Positions 15,747 through 24,784 of a DNA stretch of 58,288 nucleotides are shown in pieces. The stretch is from Nocardiopsis flavescens. GTDB lineage: Bacteria > Actinomycetota > Actinomycetes > Streptosporangiales > Streptosporangiaceae. A program made the position numbers and the translations under genes. The stretch is from the NCBI RefSeq assembly GCF_900141985.1, contig NZ_FQZK01000029.1, forward strand, positions 1 through 58,288. The letters run 5' to 3'. The notes under the pieces were generated by a model. That model was not told the DNA's origin. It ran no database searches and was given only the letters and a program-made list of their open reading frames with translations. The first letter of the stretch is position 1. Every line of letters begins with the position of its first letter.

Positions 15747-16694
15747 TCACGGCGCCGCCATCACCCGGGGGAACAGCCCCTGATCCACATTGGCGCCGGT
15801 GATGACCGTGGCCACCACCTCACCGGGCAGCTCCCGGGAGGCGATCGCGGCCAGGCCGGCCGCCCCCGCGGGCTCGGGTACGACTCCGAGCGTCGTCAGC
15901 GCCGTCCGCATGGCAGCGAGCATCTCGGCGTCGGTGACCACCACCATCCGGTCCACCAGCGCCCGCATCCGCGCCACCGACTCCGGAATCGGCTCACTGA
16001 TCGCGATCCCCTCGGCGAAGGTGTCGGTCCCCGCCGTGGAGACCGCCCGCCCCCGGTCCCAGCTGGTGGCCATACTCGGCGCGCCCTGCGCGCACACCCC
16101 CACGACCCGGGTCGCGGGGGAGTGCTCCTTGACCCACCGGGCCACCCCGGTGATCAGGGAGCCGTCCCCGACGGGCAGCACCACCGTGTCGATCGGCCCC
16201 GCGCGCAGCAGCTCCACGCCGATGGTCCCCGCGCCTTCGGCGATCCGGGGGTGCAGTCCGTCCTGCACGAACACCGCGTCCGGGTGCGCCGCGGCGAAGG
16301 CGCGGGCCGCCCGGCCCACCCCGCCGTCCGCGACCTCGTGCACCCGCGCGCCCAGGGCGCCCATCCGGGTGAGCTTGACCCGGCTGGTCCCCGCGGGGAC
16401 GAAGACCTCCGCCCCCAGGCCGTGCCGGGTGGCCGCGTACCCCACGGCCTGGCCGAAGTTGCCGGTGGAGGTGCACACCATGCGGGTTCCCGGGGCGAAC
16501 TCCCGCGCCAGCAGGTCCACGCCCCTGCCCTTGAAGCTGCGCAGGGGGTTGAGGGTCTCGACCTTGACCACGACACGCCGCCCGAGCGCGGCGCACAGCT
16601 GTTCGTCCACGTACTGCGGGGAGTTCAGGAAGACCGGGTCGATCAGCTCCGGGGCGCGGGCGATCCGCTCCAGGTCCAGATCCGGGGTGTGCAT
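15747..16694 (-). CDS. PLP-dependent threonine dehydratase/synthase-like enzyme
   Basis: 315 residues of fold-type II PLP enzymes. The Schiff-base lysine is in LRSFKGRG (about residue 54). STGNFGQAVGYAA is the substrate/phosphate loop, and a glycine-rich PVGDGSLITG is the PLP-phosphate loop near 185. Family members deaminate serine or threonine or make cysteine-like amino acids. There is no C-terminal ACT domain, so it resembles catabolic rather than biosynthetic dehydratases. The ATG at 16694 fits the family's usual N-terminus and has GAAAGG upstream. A longer upstream reading has no domain support. It stands alone, next to a decayed region. Confidence 0.85.
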   Translation of the reverse strand: MHTPDLDLERIARAPELIDPVFLNSPQYVDEQLCAALGRRVVVKVETLNPLRSFKGRGVDLLAREFAPGTRMVCTSTGNFGQAVGYAATRHGLGAEVFVPAGTSRVKLTRMGALGARVHEVADGGVGRAARAFAAAHPDAVFVQDGLHPRIAEGAGTIGVELLRAGPIDTVVLPVGDGSLITGVARWVKEHSPATRVVGVCAQGAPSMATSWDRGRAVSTAGTDTFAEGIAISEPIPESVARMRALVDRMVVVTDAEMLAAMRTALTTLGVVPEPAGAAGLAAIASRELPGEVVATVITGANVDQGLFPRVMAAP

Positions 16695-17214
16695 ACCGCG
16701 TGCCTTTCGCTCTCGGAGCCAGGGGAGCCGCGTCAGGTGTCCCGAGCGGCGCCACGCACACGCCGACGCGGAGCGCCCCCCGTTCTCCGGGGCGGACGCT
16801 CCCCTCACGGCAGGGGGGAGGAAGGTGGTCGCGACGGAAGCACCTGCGGCCGTCGCACGCCATTCTCGCGTGCCCCCCACACCCGGCACCACCGGCCACC
16901 ACCCGCCGCGCCTCCTCCGGGAGGACGCCCGGCGCACCCGGCGCGCCCCCGGCGGGCAGGCGGGGCTCCATCCCGGCGCGGTCCAGCGGCGCACACACGG
17001 CCGCCGCGCCTCCGGGGCCGTCTCCCGCCGGGCCGCGGTGGTCGACCCGGCCGCACCGGGGCCCACCGTCCCGGCCGCGCCGCCGGTGACCCTGGAAACG
17101 GGGGTCCGCCGACCACCGCGCGCGGACGCCCGCCGGACCCCGTGCGGCAGTGCTGAGAACCGGCCGGGCAGGGGGCTGTTCGGCCGGGCCCGCCGCCGAG
17201 AGCCCGTACCACCG
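16695..17214. other. Gap without a convincing gene
   Basis: 520 bp of very GC-rich sequence between the PLP enzyme and the aldo/keto reductase relic. Open frames exist only because stops are rare. None has a recognisable protein or consistent codon bias. It probably includes the PLP gene promoter and decayed DNA. Confidence 0.5.
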
Positions 17215-17570
17215 CCTTCCCCTCCACGCGGGAATCCGAGTCGGCGGACGTCTTTCCGGAGGACCACATCCGCGAATACGCGGAGAAGAGCCTGGCCGAC
17301 CTCGGCGTCGACAGTGTGGACCTCTTCCAGTTCCACGTCTGGGAGGACTCCTGGTCCGAGGACGACCGTGGGCGGGAAGCGGCCGGCGAGCCCGAACGCG
17401 AAGGGCTCGTCCGGGCGGTCGGGATCAGCGTCGACCGCCGGGAGCCGACGAACGTGCTCAGGACGCCCGACACCGGCCTGATCGACACGGTGCAGGTCGT
17501 CTACAACGTGTTCGACCAGAGTCCGGAGGACGAGCTGTTCCCCGTGTGCCGGGACCTGGGCATCGGCGGC
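17215..17570 (+). pseudogene. Aldo/keto reductase fragment
   Basis: In one frame the sequence reads HIREYAEKSLADLGVDSVDL, FQFHVWED, then GLVRAVGISV and TVQVVYNVFDQSPEDELFP with CRDLGIG. This is the middle of an aldo/keto reductase barrel. The N-terminus with the NADPH loop and catalytic tyrosine, and everything after CRDLGIG, are missing. The relic ends about 45 bp before the stop of the convergent ABC permease, so the deletion joined them. Confidence 0.7.
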
Positions 17571-17615
17571 GGGCCGGCGGCGCGCACGGCACCGCGGACC
17601 CGCCGCCCGACCCCC

Positions 17616-19982
17616 TCACTCCGAGCGCAGGCCCTCTGGGCGCATCGTCCGCAGCAGCGCGGGGATCGCGAAGAGGGTGGTCAGGGCCGCCACGCCCACC
17701 CCCGCACCCGCGATGACGAGGGTCTCCACCGGGACGAAGCGCACGGGGAGCCCGGCCACCCCCTGGATCAGGGTCCCCAGGGCGGTCCCGACCGCCGTGG
17801 CCAGCACGATGCCCAGGAACACGGGCAGCGTGGTCTGCCAGACCACCGAGGCCACCAGCGTGCTCCGCCGGGCGCCGAAGGCGGTGAGCACCGCGTGCAC
17901 CCGCCTGCGCCCGCGGACCTGCTCGACCGTGCCCACCACCAGCCCCGCGGCGATCACCGTCAGGCAGGCCAGGGCCCCGGCGACGAGCGCGTCGCGGATG
18001 TCGAGCATGCCGGGGTTGACCAGGGTGGTGATGGGGAAGTGCGCGCGCGAGGTCGGGTCCAGCGCCGCGACGGTGTGCCTCACCCCCTCCTCCATCCCGG
18101 GGACGGTGTGGTCGGCCCGGATCCAGATCGTGCTCCGGGCGGCGATCTCACCGGGCACGGCGGCGGCCTCCGGGGTGGCCAGGACCACGTCCCGCGCCGT
18201 GTGCCCCTCACCGGTCCAGGGGTGTTCGACCAGCGGCCCCTCGAAACCGGAGACCGCGGGCAGCGTCCAGGCGCTCTCCGTCGCGCCGTCCCGCGGGCGG
18301 ACCATGAGGGTGTCGCCGGACCCCAGCCCCGGCACCGCGCTGAAGACGTCCCCGGCGGAGCAGCCGGGCAGGTCGGCCATCTGCACCAGGACGGCGCAGT
18401 CGGCGATCCGGACCGGGACGTCGGTACCGTCGGCGGCGGTGCCCCACACCGTGCGGAAGGCGGCGGCCTCCTCCACCCCGGGCACCCGCGCGAGGGCCCC
18501 GGCGGGATCGTCGTCGGCGGGGGGCATCCACAGCTCCGCCTGGACCTGGTACCCGGCGGCGCCGAACGCGTCGACGGTGTACGCCTCGGCGGCGGTGTCC
18601 GCCAGTCTCACCTCCGCGTCGGCCCAGGCGTTCACGAACAGGCTCTGCAGCGCGATGGCCCCCGCGACGGTCACCACGATGCCGCTGACCGCCCGGGTGG
18701 GCCCGCCGCCCGCCGCCGCCAGCCGGCGCACCGCCAGCTGGAGCGCGAGGGGGCCGCCCGAGGCGCGTCCGAACAGCCGGTCCACCAGCCAGGGCAGCAC
18801 GGCGGTCGTGCCGAAGAGTGCGGCCAGGAGTCCGATCGTCACCAGGGGCAGCCACCCGTCCCCGCTCGCCCCCTGGCCGGGGCTCATGCTCAGGAAGATC
18901 AGGACCACCCCGAGCACCAGGAGCAGCAGGCGCCACCACAGCTTGGGGCGCGCCCGCTCGGCCCGGCGCACCGTGCCGAGCGGTTCCACCACGACACCGC
19001 GCAGGGAGGCGAGCACCACCCACAGGGCCAGCAGCGGCACCCCGGCGAACACCAGCGCGCCGAGCACCGGGTGCGGTGTCACGTCGCCGGCGTACAGGCC
19101 GGAGCTCACCCGCACCGTCTCCACGAGCGGGCGCCCGGCGAGGAAGAGCACCGCCCCGAGCACCAGGCCGAGCCCGATACCGGGGAGGGTCTCGCCGGCC
19201 GCGATGCGGCGGACGGCCCCCCGGTCGGCCCCCATGAGGCGCAGCGCCGCCAGGCGCCGTTCGCGCTGCTCGCCGCCGAAGCGCACCGCCGCGCCGAGGA
19301 AGACCACGACCGGGGTGAGCATGACGACCGCGCCGACCACACCGAGCAGCAGGACGACCGGTCCCCGAAGGACCGGGCCCGGCTCCCCGCCGAACCCGGT
19401 GATCCGTATCCCGGCGTTCTCCACGGACAGGTCGTCGCTGCCGAGGTAGAAGGCCGCCTCGTGCGGTCCCAGGAGGCCCTCCGGCCCGATCTCCCCGACG
19501 ACGGTCTGGTCGAACCGGTCCCGGAGGACCTCGTTGCCCGGGGCGTCGATCAGGTCGGCCAGGGCGGGGGAGAGGAGGAGTTCGCCCGGTCCGGGGATCT
19601 CGGCCACGCCGGGCGGGAGCGGGGGGTCGGACCCCTCGGCCCGCAGCAGGCGGCCGTGGATCTCCTGTGTCTCGTAGGTGGTGGTGGCGATGCCGATCAG
19701 CAGGGTGTCCTCGCCCGCCGGGGGCGGCGGGTCCGGGGCGACCTGGTGGTCCACGCGGTCCGCGTTCCGCTCGGACAGGCGGTCCAGGACGGTCGGCAGG
19801 GAGGCGGCCAGGAGCAGCGCGGCGGTGGCCACGCCGACCCCGATCGCCGTCAGGAGGGTCCGCAGGACGACCTCCCGGCCGCCGCGCAGGGCGAGCTGCG
19901 CGCCCAGCCGCAGCTCGCCCGGGCGGGACGGGCGCTCGCGCGCGGGTCCGGGCCCGGCGGGGTCGCGCTCGCGCGGGCTCAT
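17616..19982 (-). CDS. FtsX-like ABC transporter permease
   Basis: 788 residues, MacB/LolC type with two FtsX-like halves. The first transmembrane segment is TLLTAIGVGVATAALLLAA near 35, followed by an extracytoplasmic domain of about 180 residues. A helix bundle with VVVLLLGVVGAVVMLTPVVV-like segments follows, and a second set begins around residue 400 with another large soluble domain. Such permeases work with a LolD-like ATPase to export or extract lipids or peptides, or act in mechanotransmission. The ATG overlaps the stop of the ATPase gene by 4 bp. Together with the PadR gene it forms one leftward operon. Confidence 0.9.
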   Translation of the reverse strand: MSPRERDPAGPGPARERPSRPGELRLGAQLALRGGREVVLRTLLTAIGVGVATAALLLAASLPTVLDRLSERNADRVDHQVAPDPPPPAGEDTLLIGIATTTYETQEIHGRLLRAEGSDPPLPPGVAEIPGPGELLLSPALADLIDAPGNEVLRDRFDQTVVGEIGPEGLLGPHEAAFYLGSDDLSVENAGIRITGFGGEPGPVLRGPVVLLLGVVGAVVMLTPVVVFLGAAVRFGGEQRERRLAALRLMGADRGAVRRIAAGETLPGIGLGLVLGAVLFLAGRPLVETVRVSSGLYAGDVTPHPVLGALVFAGVPLLALWVVLASLRGVVVEPLGTVRRAERARPKLWWRLLLLVLGVVLIFLSMSPGQGASGDGWLPLVTIGLLAALFGTTAVLPWLVDRLFGRASGGPLALQLAVRRLAAAGGGPTRAVSGIVVTVAGAIALQSLFVNAWADAEVRLADTAAEAYTVDAFGAAGYQVQAELWMPPADDDPAGALARVPGVEEAAAFRTVWGTAADGTDVPVRIADCAVLVQMADLPGCSAGDVFSAVPGLGSGDTLMVRPRDGATESAWTLPAVSGFEGPLVEHPWTGEGHTARDVVLATPEAAAVPGEIAARSTIWIRADHTVPGMEEGVRHTVAALDPTSRAHFPITTLVNPGMLDIRDALVAGALACLTVIAAGLVVGTVEQVRGRRRVHAVLTAFGARRSTLVASVVWQTTLPVFLGIVLATAVGTALGTLIQGVAGLPVRFVPVETLVIAGAGVGVAALTTLFAIPALLRTMRPEGLRSE

Positions 19983-20707
19983 CCCCGGGCTCCGGTGTCG
20001 AGGGTGCGGCCGTCCCGGCAGACGACCTCGCGGTCGGCGTAGGCGGCCACCCGGGCCTCGTGCGTCACCACGACCACGGCCGCCCCGGTCTCCCGGGCCG
20101 CCTCGGTGAGCATGCGGATCACCCGTTCGCCGTTCAGGGAGTCGAGCGCTCCGGTGGGTTCGTCGGCGAACACCACGCGCGGTCCGGTGATGAGGGCGCG
20201 GGCCACCGCGACCCGCTGGCCCTGGCCGCCCGAGCACTCGCCGGGGGTCTTGCGCGCGAGTCCGCCCACGTCCAGCCGGTCCAGCCACTCGGCGGCGCTG
20301 CGCTCCGCCCGGCGGCGGGACCACCCGCCGAGCCGCAGGGGGAGTGCGACGTTCTCCAGGCAGGAGAGTTCGGGGACGAGCTGGCCGAACTGGAACAGGA
20401 AGCCGAACTCGGAGCGGCGCAGCGCGCTGAGCCGGGGGTCCGAGGCGGTGACCAGGTCCTGCCCGCCGTACTCGATGGTCCCGGCGTCGGGCCGCACCAC
20501 CCCGGCCAGGCAGTGCAGCAGGGTGGACTTGCCCGACCCGGAGGGGCCCATGACGGCGACGACCTCACCGGGGTACAGGCTGAGGGAGGCGTCCTCCAGG
20601 GCCCGGGTGAGGCCGAAGGACTTGCGCAGGCCGGAGCCGGCGAGCAGGGGCGGCGCGGGGTCCCCGGGGAGGCGGTCGGGGAGCGCGGGGGAGGCGGGTC
20701 GGTTCAT
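19979..20707 (-). CDS. ABC transporter ATP-binding protein (LolD/MacB type)
   Basis: 242 residues. Walker A is GPSGSGKST (about 54-62), the signature is CSGGQGQRVAVARAL, Walker B is VVFADEP, and the switch histidine is in VVVVTHEARVA. It is the energy subunit for the permease encoded immediately downstream, with 4-bp overlaps on both sides. The Q-loop reads LFQFGQLVPEL, characteristic of the MacB/LolD group. Confidence 0.95.
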   Translation of the reverse strand: MNRPASPALPDRLPGDPAPPLLAGSGLRKSFGLTRALEDASLSLYPGEVVAVMGPSGSGKSTLLHCLAGVVRPDAGTIEYGGQDLVTASDPRLSALRRSEFGFLFQFGQLVPELSCLENVALPLRLGGWSRRRAERSAAEWLDRLDVGGLARKTPGECSGGQGQRVAVARALITGPRVVFADEPTGALDSLNGERVIRMLTEAARETGAAVVVVTHEARVAAYADREVVCRDGRTLDTGARG

Positions 20708-21231
20708 CGGCCGCGCACCTCTCCGGCCAGGTCGTTCAGCCGGGCGGCGGTCAGTTCCAGCCACCGCAGGTCGGCCTCCAGGTGGAACAGCGCGTGGTCG
20801 CAGATGAGCTGGTCGGAGAGGTCCCCGTCCGTCTTGCGGCGGGTGAGCTCGCGCATCAGGCGCAGGTGCTCGGCCCGCTGGACGTCGAGGATCCCGTCGG
20901 CCGAGCGGCCGGTGAGCAGGGCGAGCACGACCTTGGTGTAGAGGGTGTTCTGGAGGTAGGGCTCGGGGGCCTCCGGGGCGGCGAGCCACGCTTCGACGTC
21001 GGTGACCCCGGAGTCGGTCACGGTGTAGCGCTTGCGCTCGGGGCCCGCGCCGGGCTCCACCGCCTCCACCTCCACCAGCCCGTTCTTGAGCAGCCGGGAG
21101 AGGGTGGCGTAGACCTGCCCGTAGGCGAGCGGGCGGGCGGCGGCGAAGCGCTCGTCGTAGGCGCGTTTGAGGTCGTATCCGTGCTGGGGGCGGGTTTCGA
21201 GCAGCCCCAGAAGTGTTTGGCCGAGAGACAT
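20704..21231 (-). CDS. PadR-family transcriptional regulator
   Basis: 175 residues. The N-terminal winged helix contains LLGLLETRPQHGYDLKRAYD and YATLSRLLKNGLVEVE, the typical PadR pattern, followed by a C-terminal helical dimerisation domain. First gene of the ABC exporter operon. A 17-bp inverted repeat at 21241-21257 lies 10 bp upstream of the ATG, the expected place for an autoregulatory operator. No clear SD precedes the ATG, so the message may be leaderless. PadR proteins often respond directly to the drug or phenolic compound that the transporter exports. Confidence 0.92.
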   Translation of the reverse strand: MSLGQTLLGLLETRPQHGYDLKRAYDERFAAARPLAYGQVYATLSRLLKNGLVEVEAVEPGAGPERKRYTVTDSGVTDVEAWLAAPEAPEPYLQNTLYTKVVLALLTGRSADGILDVQRAEHLRLMRELTRRKTDGDLSDQLICDHALFHLEADLRWLELTAARLNDLAGEVRGR

Positions 21232-21240
21232 GACGCCGAC

Positions 21241-21257
21241 TATACACGGTGTGTATA
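21241..21257. promoter_or_regulatory. PadR operator
   Basis: TATACACGGTGTGTATA: perfect 7-bp arms around GGT, 10 bp upstream of the padR-like start. The alternating TA/CA composition is typical of PadR sites. Confidence 0.75.
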
Positions 21258-21616
21258 CCCGCTTTGCATAGTGAGGTCCGCGCAGGTGGGAGCCGGCGGG
21301 CCCGTCGTCCGCCCGTCCCCGGTGCCCTCGGCGGCCCGGGCGGGGCCAGGGCCGCCGGGTCCCGGAGCCGGGCCGCGGGCGGTGCGTTCGGCGCCCGCCC
21401 CATACCCCGCCCGACGCTCCCTCCGACACCCGGTGCGGTGCGACCGGTTTTCGCAGGTCGCCGTGCCACAATGCTCACGCAGCGCCACCAGGTGTCACCG
21501 AACGGTAGTCGTTTGTTGGTCGGCGCCTGTGTCCGTGTTCAGCCGTGTCGAGAAAGGTGAACGTGCGCCGGTCCCCCGGCCGGTCAGGTCCCCTCACGTA
21601 TCGGAGAGCAAACCGC
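21258..21616. other. Divergent promoter region, no gene seen
   Basis: 359 bp between the PadR gene and the metallophosphoesterase. GC falls near 21470-21530 (ACGGTAGTCGTTTGTTGG), the likely promoter area for the secreted phosphoesterase. No hairpin or conserved RNA was recognised. Confidence 0.4.
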
Positions 21617-23518
21617 ATGCTCACGGCACAATCCTCACCTGCGCAGACGCCGCGCGCCCCACGGGTGCGCCGCTGGACGAGCGCCGCACTGACGGTCTCG
21701 GTGGTCGCCGCCCTCGCCGGCTCCGTGGCCGCGACGACCGCCCCGGCGGCGGCCTCGCCCGCGGAGGACGGAGACGGCTCCGTCTACCGCGGCGGGATCG
21801 AGGTCGTCCGCACCGCCGCCGACTCCCCGGACACCCCCGAGCTGACCGGCACGGTGTTCGTCGACACCGGCCGCGACGGCACCGGCGACGGCGACCCGGG
21901 CCTGGCCGGGGTCGCGGTCACCAACGGCCGCGACGTGGTGCGCACCGACGACGAGGGCCGGTACCGGCTGCCCGCGTTCGACAACATGACCGTGTCGATC
22001 ACCCAGCCGTCCGGCTACCAGGTGCCGCTGGACGAGCACAACATCCCCCAGTTCCACTACAACCACCTGCCCGAGGGCTCCCCGGAACTGCGCTACGGCG
22101 GCATCGAGCCGACCGGCCCCCTGCCCTCCGAGGTCAACTTCCCCCTCGTGGAGAGCGGGCTGACCGCCGCCGACGCGCAGAGCTGCGTCATCGCCGGCGA
22201 CCTGCAGACCTACACCGCGCAGGAGATCGAGTACGCGCGGGCCGGGGCCATCAAGGACCTGTCCGAGCGCCACGACTACGCGGGCTGCGGCACGCTGTTC
22301 GTCGGCGACGTGGTCGGCGACGACCTGTCGCTCTACCCCGCCGTCAAGGACCTGGTCGCCGAGACCAACGGCCCGGCCCGCTTCCTGCCCGGCAACCACG
22401 ACCTCGACTTCGACGCGCCCAGCGCCGCGCACTCCTTCGACACCTTCCGCGCGCAGCTGGCCCCCGCGTACTACTCCTACGAGGTCGGCGACGTGCACGT
22501 CGTCGCGCTGAACACCGTCGACTACCCGTGCACCGCCGCCGAGGACAGCCCCGAGGGCATCGAGCGGCACTGCGCCGACCCGGAGGGCAGGCCCTCCTAC
22601 AACGGCCGGCTCGGCGAGGACCAGATCGCCTGGCTGGAGAACGACCTGGCCGGCGTCGACGAGGACAAGCTGGTCGTGGTCGCCGGGCACATCGGCCTGC
22701 TCAACTACGCCGACGACAGCTCCCCGGTGCACCAGGTCGACCAGGTCGCCCGCGTGCACGAACTGCTGGAGGGCCGCAGCGCCGTCGCGGTCTCCGGGCA
22801 CAGCCACAGCATCGAGAACCTCAAGGAGGGCGACGACTCCGCGGGCTGGCGCGAGCTCTTCGGCGTCGAGGGCCTGCCGTTCCCGCACATCACCGCGGGC
22901 GCGATCTCGGGCGACTGGTACTCCGGCGAGGTCGGCGAGGAGGGCTACCCCACCGCGATCGGCCGCGACGGCGGCCGCCCCGGCGTGGTGACCCTGGACG
23001 TCGAGGGCGCCGAGTTCCGGGAGCGCTACACGGTCACCGGTGAGCCCGACGGCGTGCAGACGCAGCTGGGCCTGAACAGCCCGACCTACCGCACCTGGTT
23101 CGACGAGCGCCAGGAGTGGAACGACGACCCCGTCGGCGAGGCCCCCGAGCTGGAGCCCCTGGTGCTGGACCGGGACGACCTGGCCGGCGGCACCTGGCTG
23201 ACCACCAACTTCTTCTTCGGCTCCACCGGCTCCACCGTGGAGGTCGGGCTCGACGGCGGCCCCGCCGAGCAGGCCGCGCGCACCCAGCGGCTGGAGGGCG
23301 AGGCCGTCAACGTCGGCGCCGAGTACTCCGACCCCTACGCCGTCTCCCAGCAGCTGGTCCACGGCGGCAGCCTCGCGGACCGGACGATGCACCTGTGGCG
23401 GTTCGACCTGCCCGCCGACCTGGCCGCCGGCCGGCACACCGCCGAGGTGACCGCGACCGACGCCTACGGCCGCGCGTTCACCGACACCCTCGCATTCGAG
23501 GTCGTGGACCTGCCCTGA
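21617..23518 (+). CDS. Secreted calcineurin-like metallophosphoesterase
   Basis: 633 residues. A twin-arginine-free signal peptide (RRW, then ALTVSVVAALAGSVAATTAP, cleavage after AAA near residue 42) directs export. A short beta-sandwich N-terminal domain (about 70-170) is followed by the phosphoesterase core. Its metal ligands are visible as VIAGDLQ, VGDVVGDD, LPGNHDLDF, VAGHIG and VSGHSHS. The final ~180 residues form the MetallophosC-type domain. Substrates of this group include phosphomonoesters and phosphodiesters; the exact one is unknown. The start is chosen for CGGAGAG 10 bp upstream and the signal peptide. A strong terminator follows. Confidence 0.92.
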   Translation: MLTAQSSPAQTPRAPRVRRWTSAALTVSVVAALAGSVAATTAPAAASPAEDGDGSVYRGGIEVVRTAADSPDTPELTGTVFVDTGRDGTGDGDPGLAGVAVTNGRDVVRTDDEGRYRLPAFDNMTVSITQPSGYQVPLDEHNIPQFHYNHLPEGSPELRYGGIEPTGPLPSEVNFPLVESGLTAADAQSCVIAGDLQTYTAQEIEYARAGAIKDLSERHDYAGCGTLFVGDVVGDDLSLYPAVKDLVAETNGPARFLPGNHDLDFDAPSAAHSFDTFRAQLAPAYYSYEVGDVHVVALNTVDYPCTAAEDSPEGIERHCADPEGRPSYNGRLGEDQIAWLENDLAGVDEDKLVVVAGHIGLLNYADDSSPVHQVDQVARVHELLEGRSAVAVSGHSHSIENLKEGDDSAGWRELFGVEGLPFPHITAGAISGDWYSGEVGEEGYPTAIGRDGGRPGVVTLDVEGAEFRERYTVTGEPDGVQTQLGLNSPTYRTWFDERQEWNDDPVGEAPELEPLVLDRDDLAGGTWLTTNFFFGSTGSTVEVGLDGGPAEQAARTQRLEGEAVNVGAEYSDPYAVSQQLVHGGSLADRTMHLWRFDLPADLAAGRHTAEVTATDAYGRAFTDTLAFEVVDLP

Positions 23519-23533
23519 CGGCCGGGACCCGCC

Positions 23534-23567
23534 GCGGGGCCGCCACCTCTCCGGGTGGCGGCCCCGC
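23534..23567 (+). terminator. Terminator of the metallophosphoesterase gene
   Basis: Perfect 14-bp stem (23534-23547 with 23554-23567) around TCTCCG, 16 bp after the stop codon. It also faces the convergent TetR gene. Confidence 0.8.
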
Positions 23568-23666
23568 CCCGTGTTCCCGCCGAGGTCCCGGTGCGGTACC
23601 GGTACAGCCCCGGGGCCGCCCGCCCGCACCGCCCGGCTCCGCGGGCCCCGGTGCCCCGGGCGGTCC

Positions 23667-24323
23667 TCACCCCGGGGAGTGCGCGCTCACCGGCGCGGTC
23701 CACAGGCCGGCCAGGGCGTCGGACAAGCCCGTCGCGGCCCGCTGCCAGGACTCGCGGGGGGTGCGCGCGCCCTGGGCCAGGGCCCGCTCCCGCTCGGCGA
23801 TCACGTGGACCATGAGGAGGCTCGCCATCTCCCGGCGCTCCTCGCCGACCTCCGCGGGCAGGTCGGGCAGGCACCGGAGCAGCTGCTCGCCCGCGCGGGC
23901 CAGGTGGGGGGAGCCCAGTGCCTCCCGGGCCATGATGTCCCGGTAGGCGGGGTCGGCCATCACCTGGGCGCTGAACCGCCCGAACCAGGAGGGGACGCCC
24001 AGGTCCGCCAGGTGCTGGGCGAAGGGCTCCACCATGCAGGCGATCCAGTCCCGGACCTCGTCGGAGCCCTCGGTGCGCAGCACCATGTGGCGGCGGATCT
24101 CCTCGATCCGCCCGGTGTGCGCGCGCACGATGGCGCTCACCAGGCCCTCCCGGGAGCCGAAGTGGTAGGTGACCGCGGTGTTGTTCCCCTGCCCCGCCTC
24201 CTGGCCGATCTGGCGGTTGGAGACGCCGGCGACCCCGTGCTCGGCGAAGAGCCGCTCCGCCGCTGCCAGGATCGCCTCCCGCGTCGTGGTGACACGGTCC
24301 GACCTCGTCCGCCTGCCGTTCAT
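23667..24323 (-). CDS. TetR-family transcriptional regulator
   Basis: 218 residues. The N-terminal helix-turn-helix reads REAILAAAERLFAEHGVAGV and then SNRQIGQEAGQGNNTAVTYH with FGSREGL, a textbook TetR domain. The C-terminal ligand-binding part is helical. It is divergent from the Baeyer-Villiger monooxygenase, and an inverted repeat at 24512-24533 in the shared gap is the probable operator. The ATG at 24323 has only a weak SD. Confidence 0.92.
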   Translation of the reverse strand: MNGRRTRSDRVTTTREAILAAAERLFAEHGVAGVSNRQIGQEAGQGNNTAVTYHFGSREGLVSAIVRAHTGRIEEIRRHMVLRTEGSDEVRDWIACMVEPFAQHLADLGVPSWFGRFSAQVMADPAYRDIMAREALGSPHLARAGEQLLRCLPDLPAEVGEERREMASLLMVHVIAERERALAQGARTPRESWQRAATGLSDALAGLWTAPVSAHSPG

Positions 24324-24511
24324 GGGGACCACCGTACCGACCGGCCGGGGAACACGCGTGCGGACCGCCGCGCGGTCCGGTGCCGGACGGCCGCGCGAGC
24401 GTGATGAGGCCCACACCGCGCGCCCCCGCCCCAGCTGGCGGGGCCGCCGGGGCCCCTCCGCCGCCGGGCGGCCGGGCCGCAGGGTGATCCGCTCCGGCAC
24501 GCGCTGTTACC

Positions 24512-24533
24512 TTAAGTCATGCAACTGACTTAA
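24512..24533. promoter_or_regulatory. TetR operator upstream of the monooxygenase
   Basis: TTAAGTCA and TGACTTAA, perfect 8-bp arms separated by six bases, in an AT-rich pocket within very GC-rich DNA. It lies between the TetR gene and the monooxygenase. The remaining 250 bp to 24785 are GC-rich leader with no feature seen. Confidence 0.75.
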
Positions 24534-24784
24534 AAGTCGGTGTCCGCGCACGTCAGGAGACGGGAGCCCGCATGACCGGTGTCCGCCCCCGAGCACCCGC
24601 CGGCCCCGGGCGGCTCCCCTCGGGCGCCCCCGCCCGCACGGCCTGACCGCCGGACGGCCACATCCCCCTCCCACCACCCCGCACTCGGACCCGACCGGGC
24701 GCGGAGCTTCGGGGCGCCCCCGCGCCCACCGGCCCGGGACCGCCGGCGCGGTCCCGGACGGCGCAGAGAAGGAGAGGAAACCGC

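Noticed and set aside
16805..17488. Minus-strand open frame with MSIRPVSGVLSTFVG
   Set aside because: Its first part is antisense to the aldo/keto reductase relic and the remainder is low-complexity.
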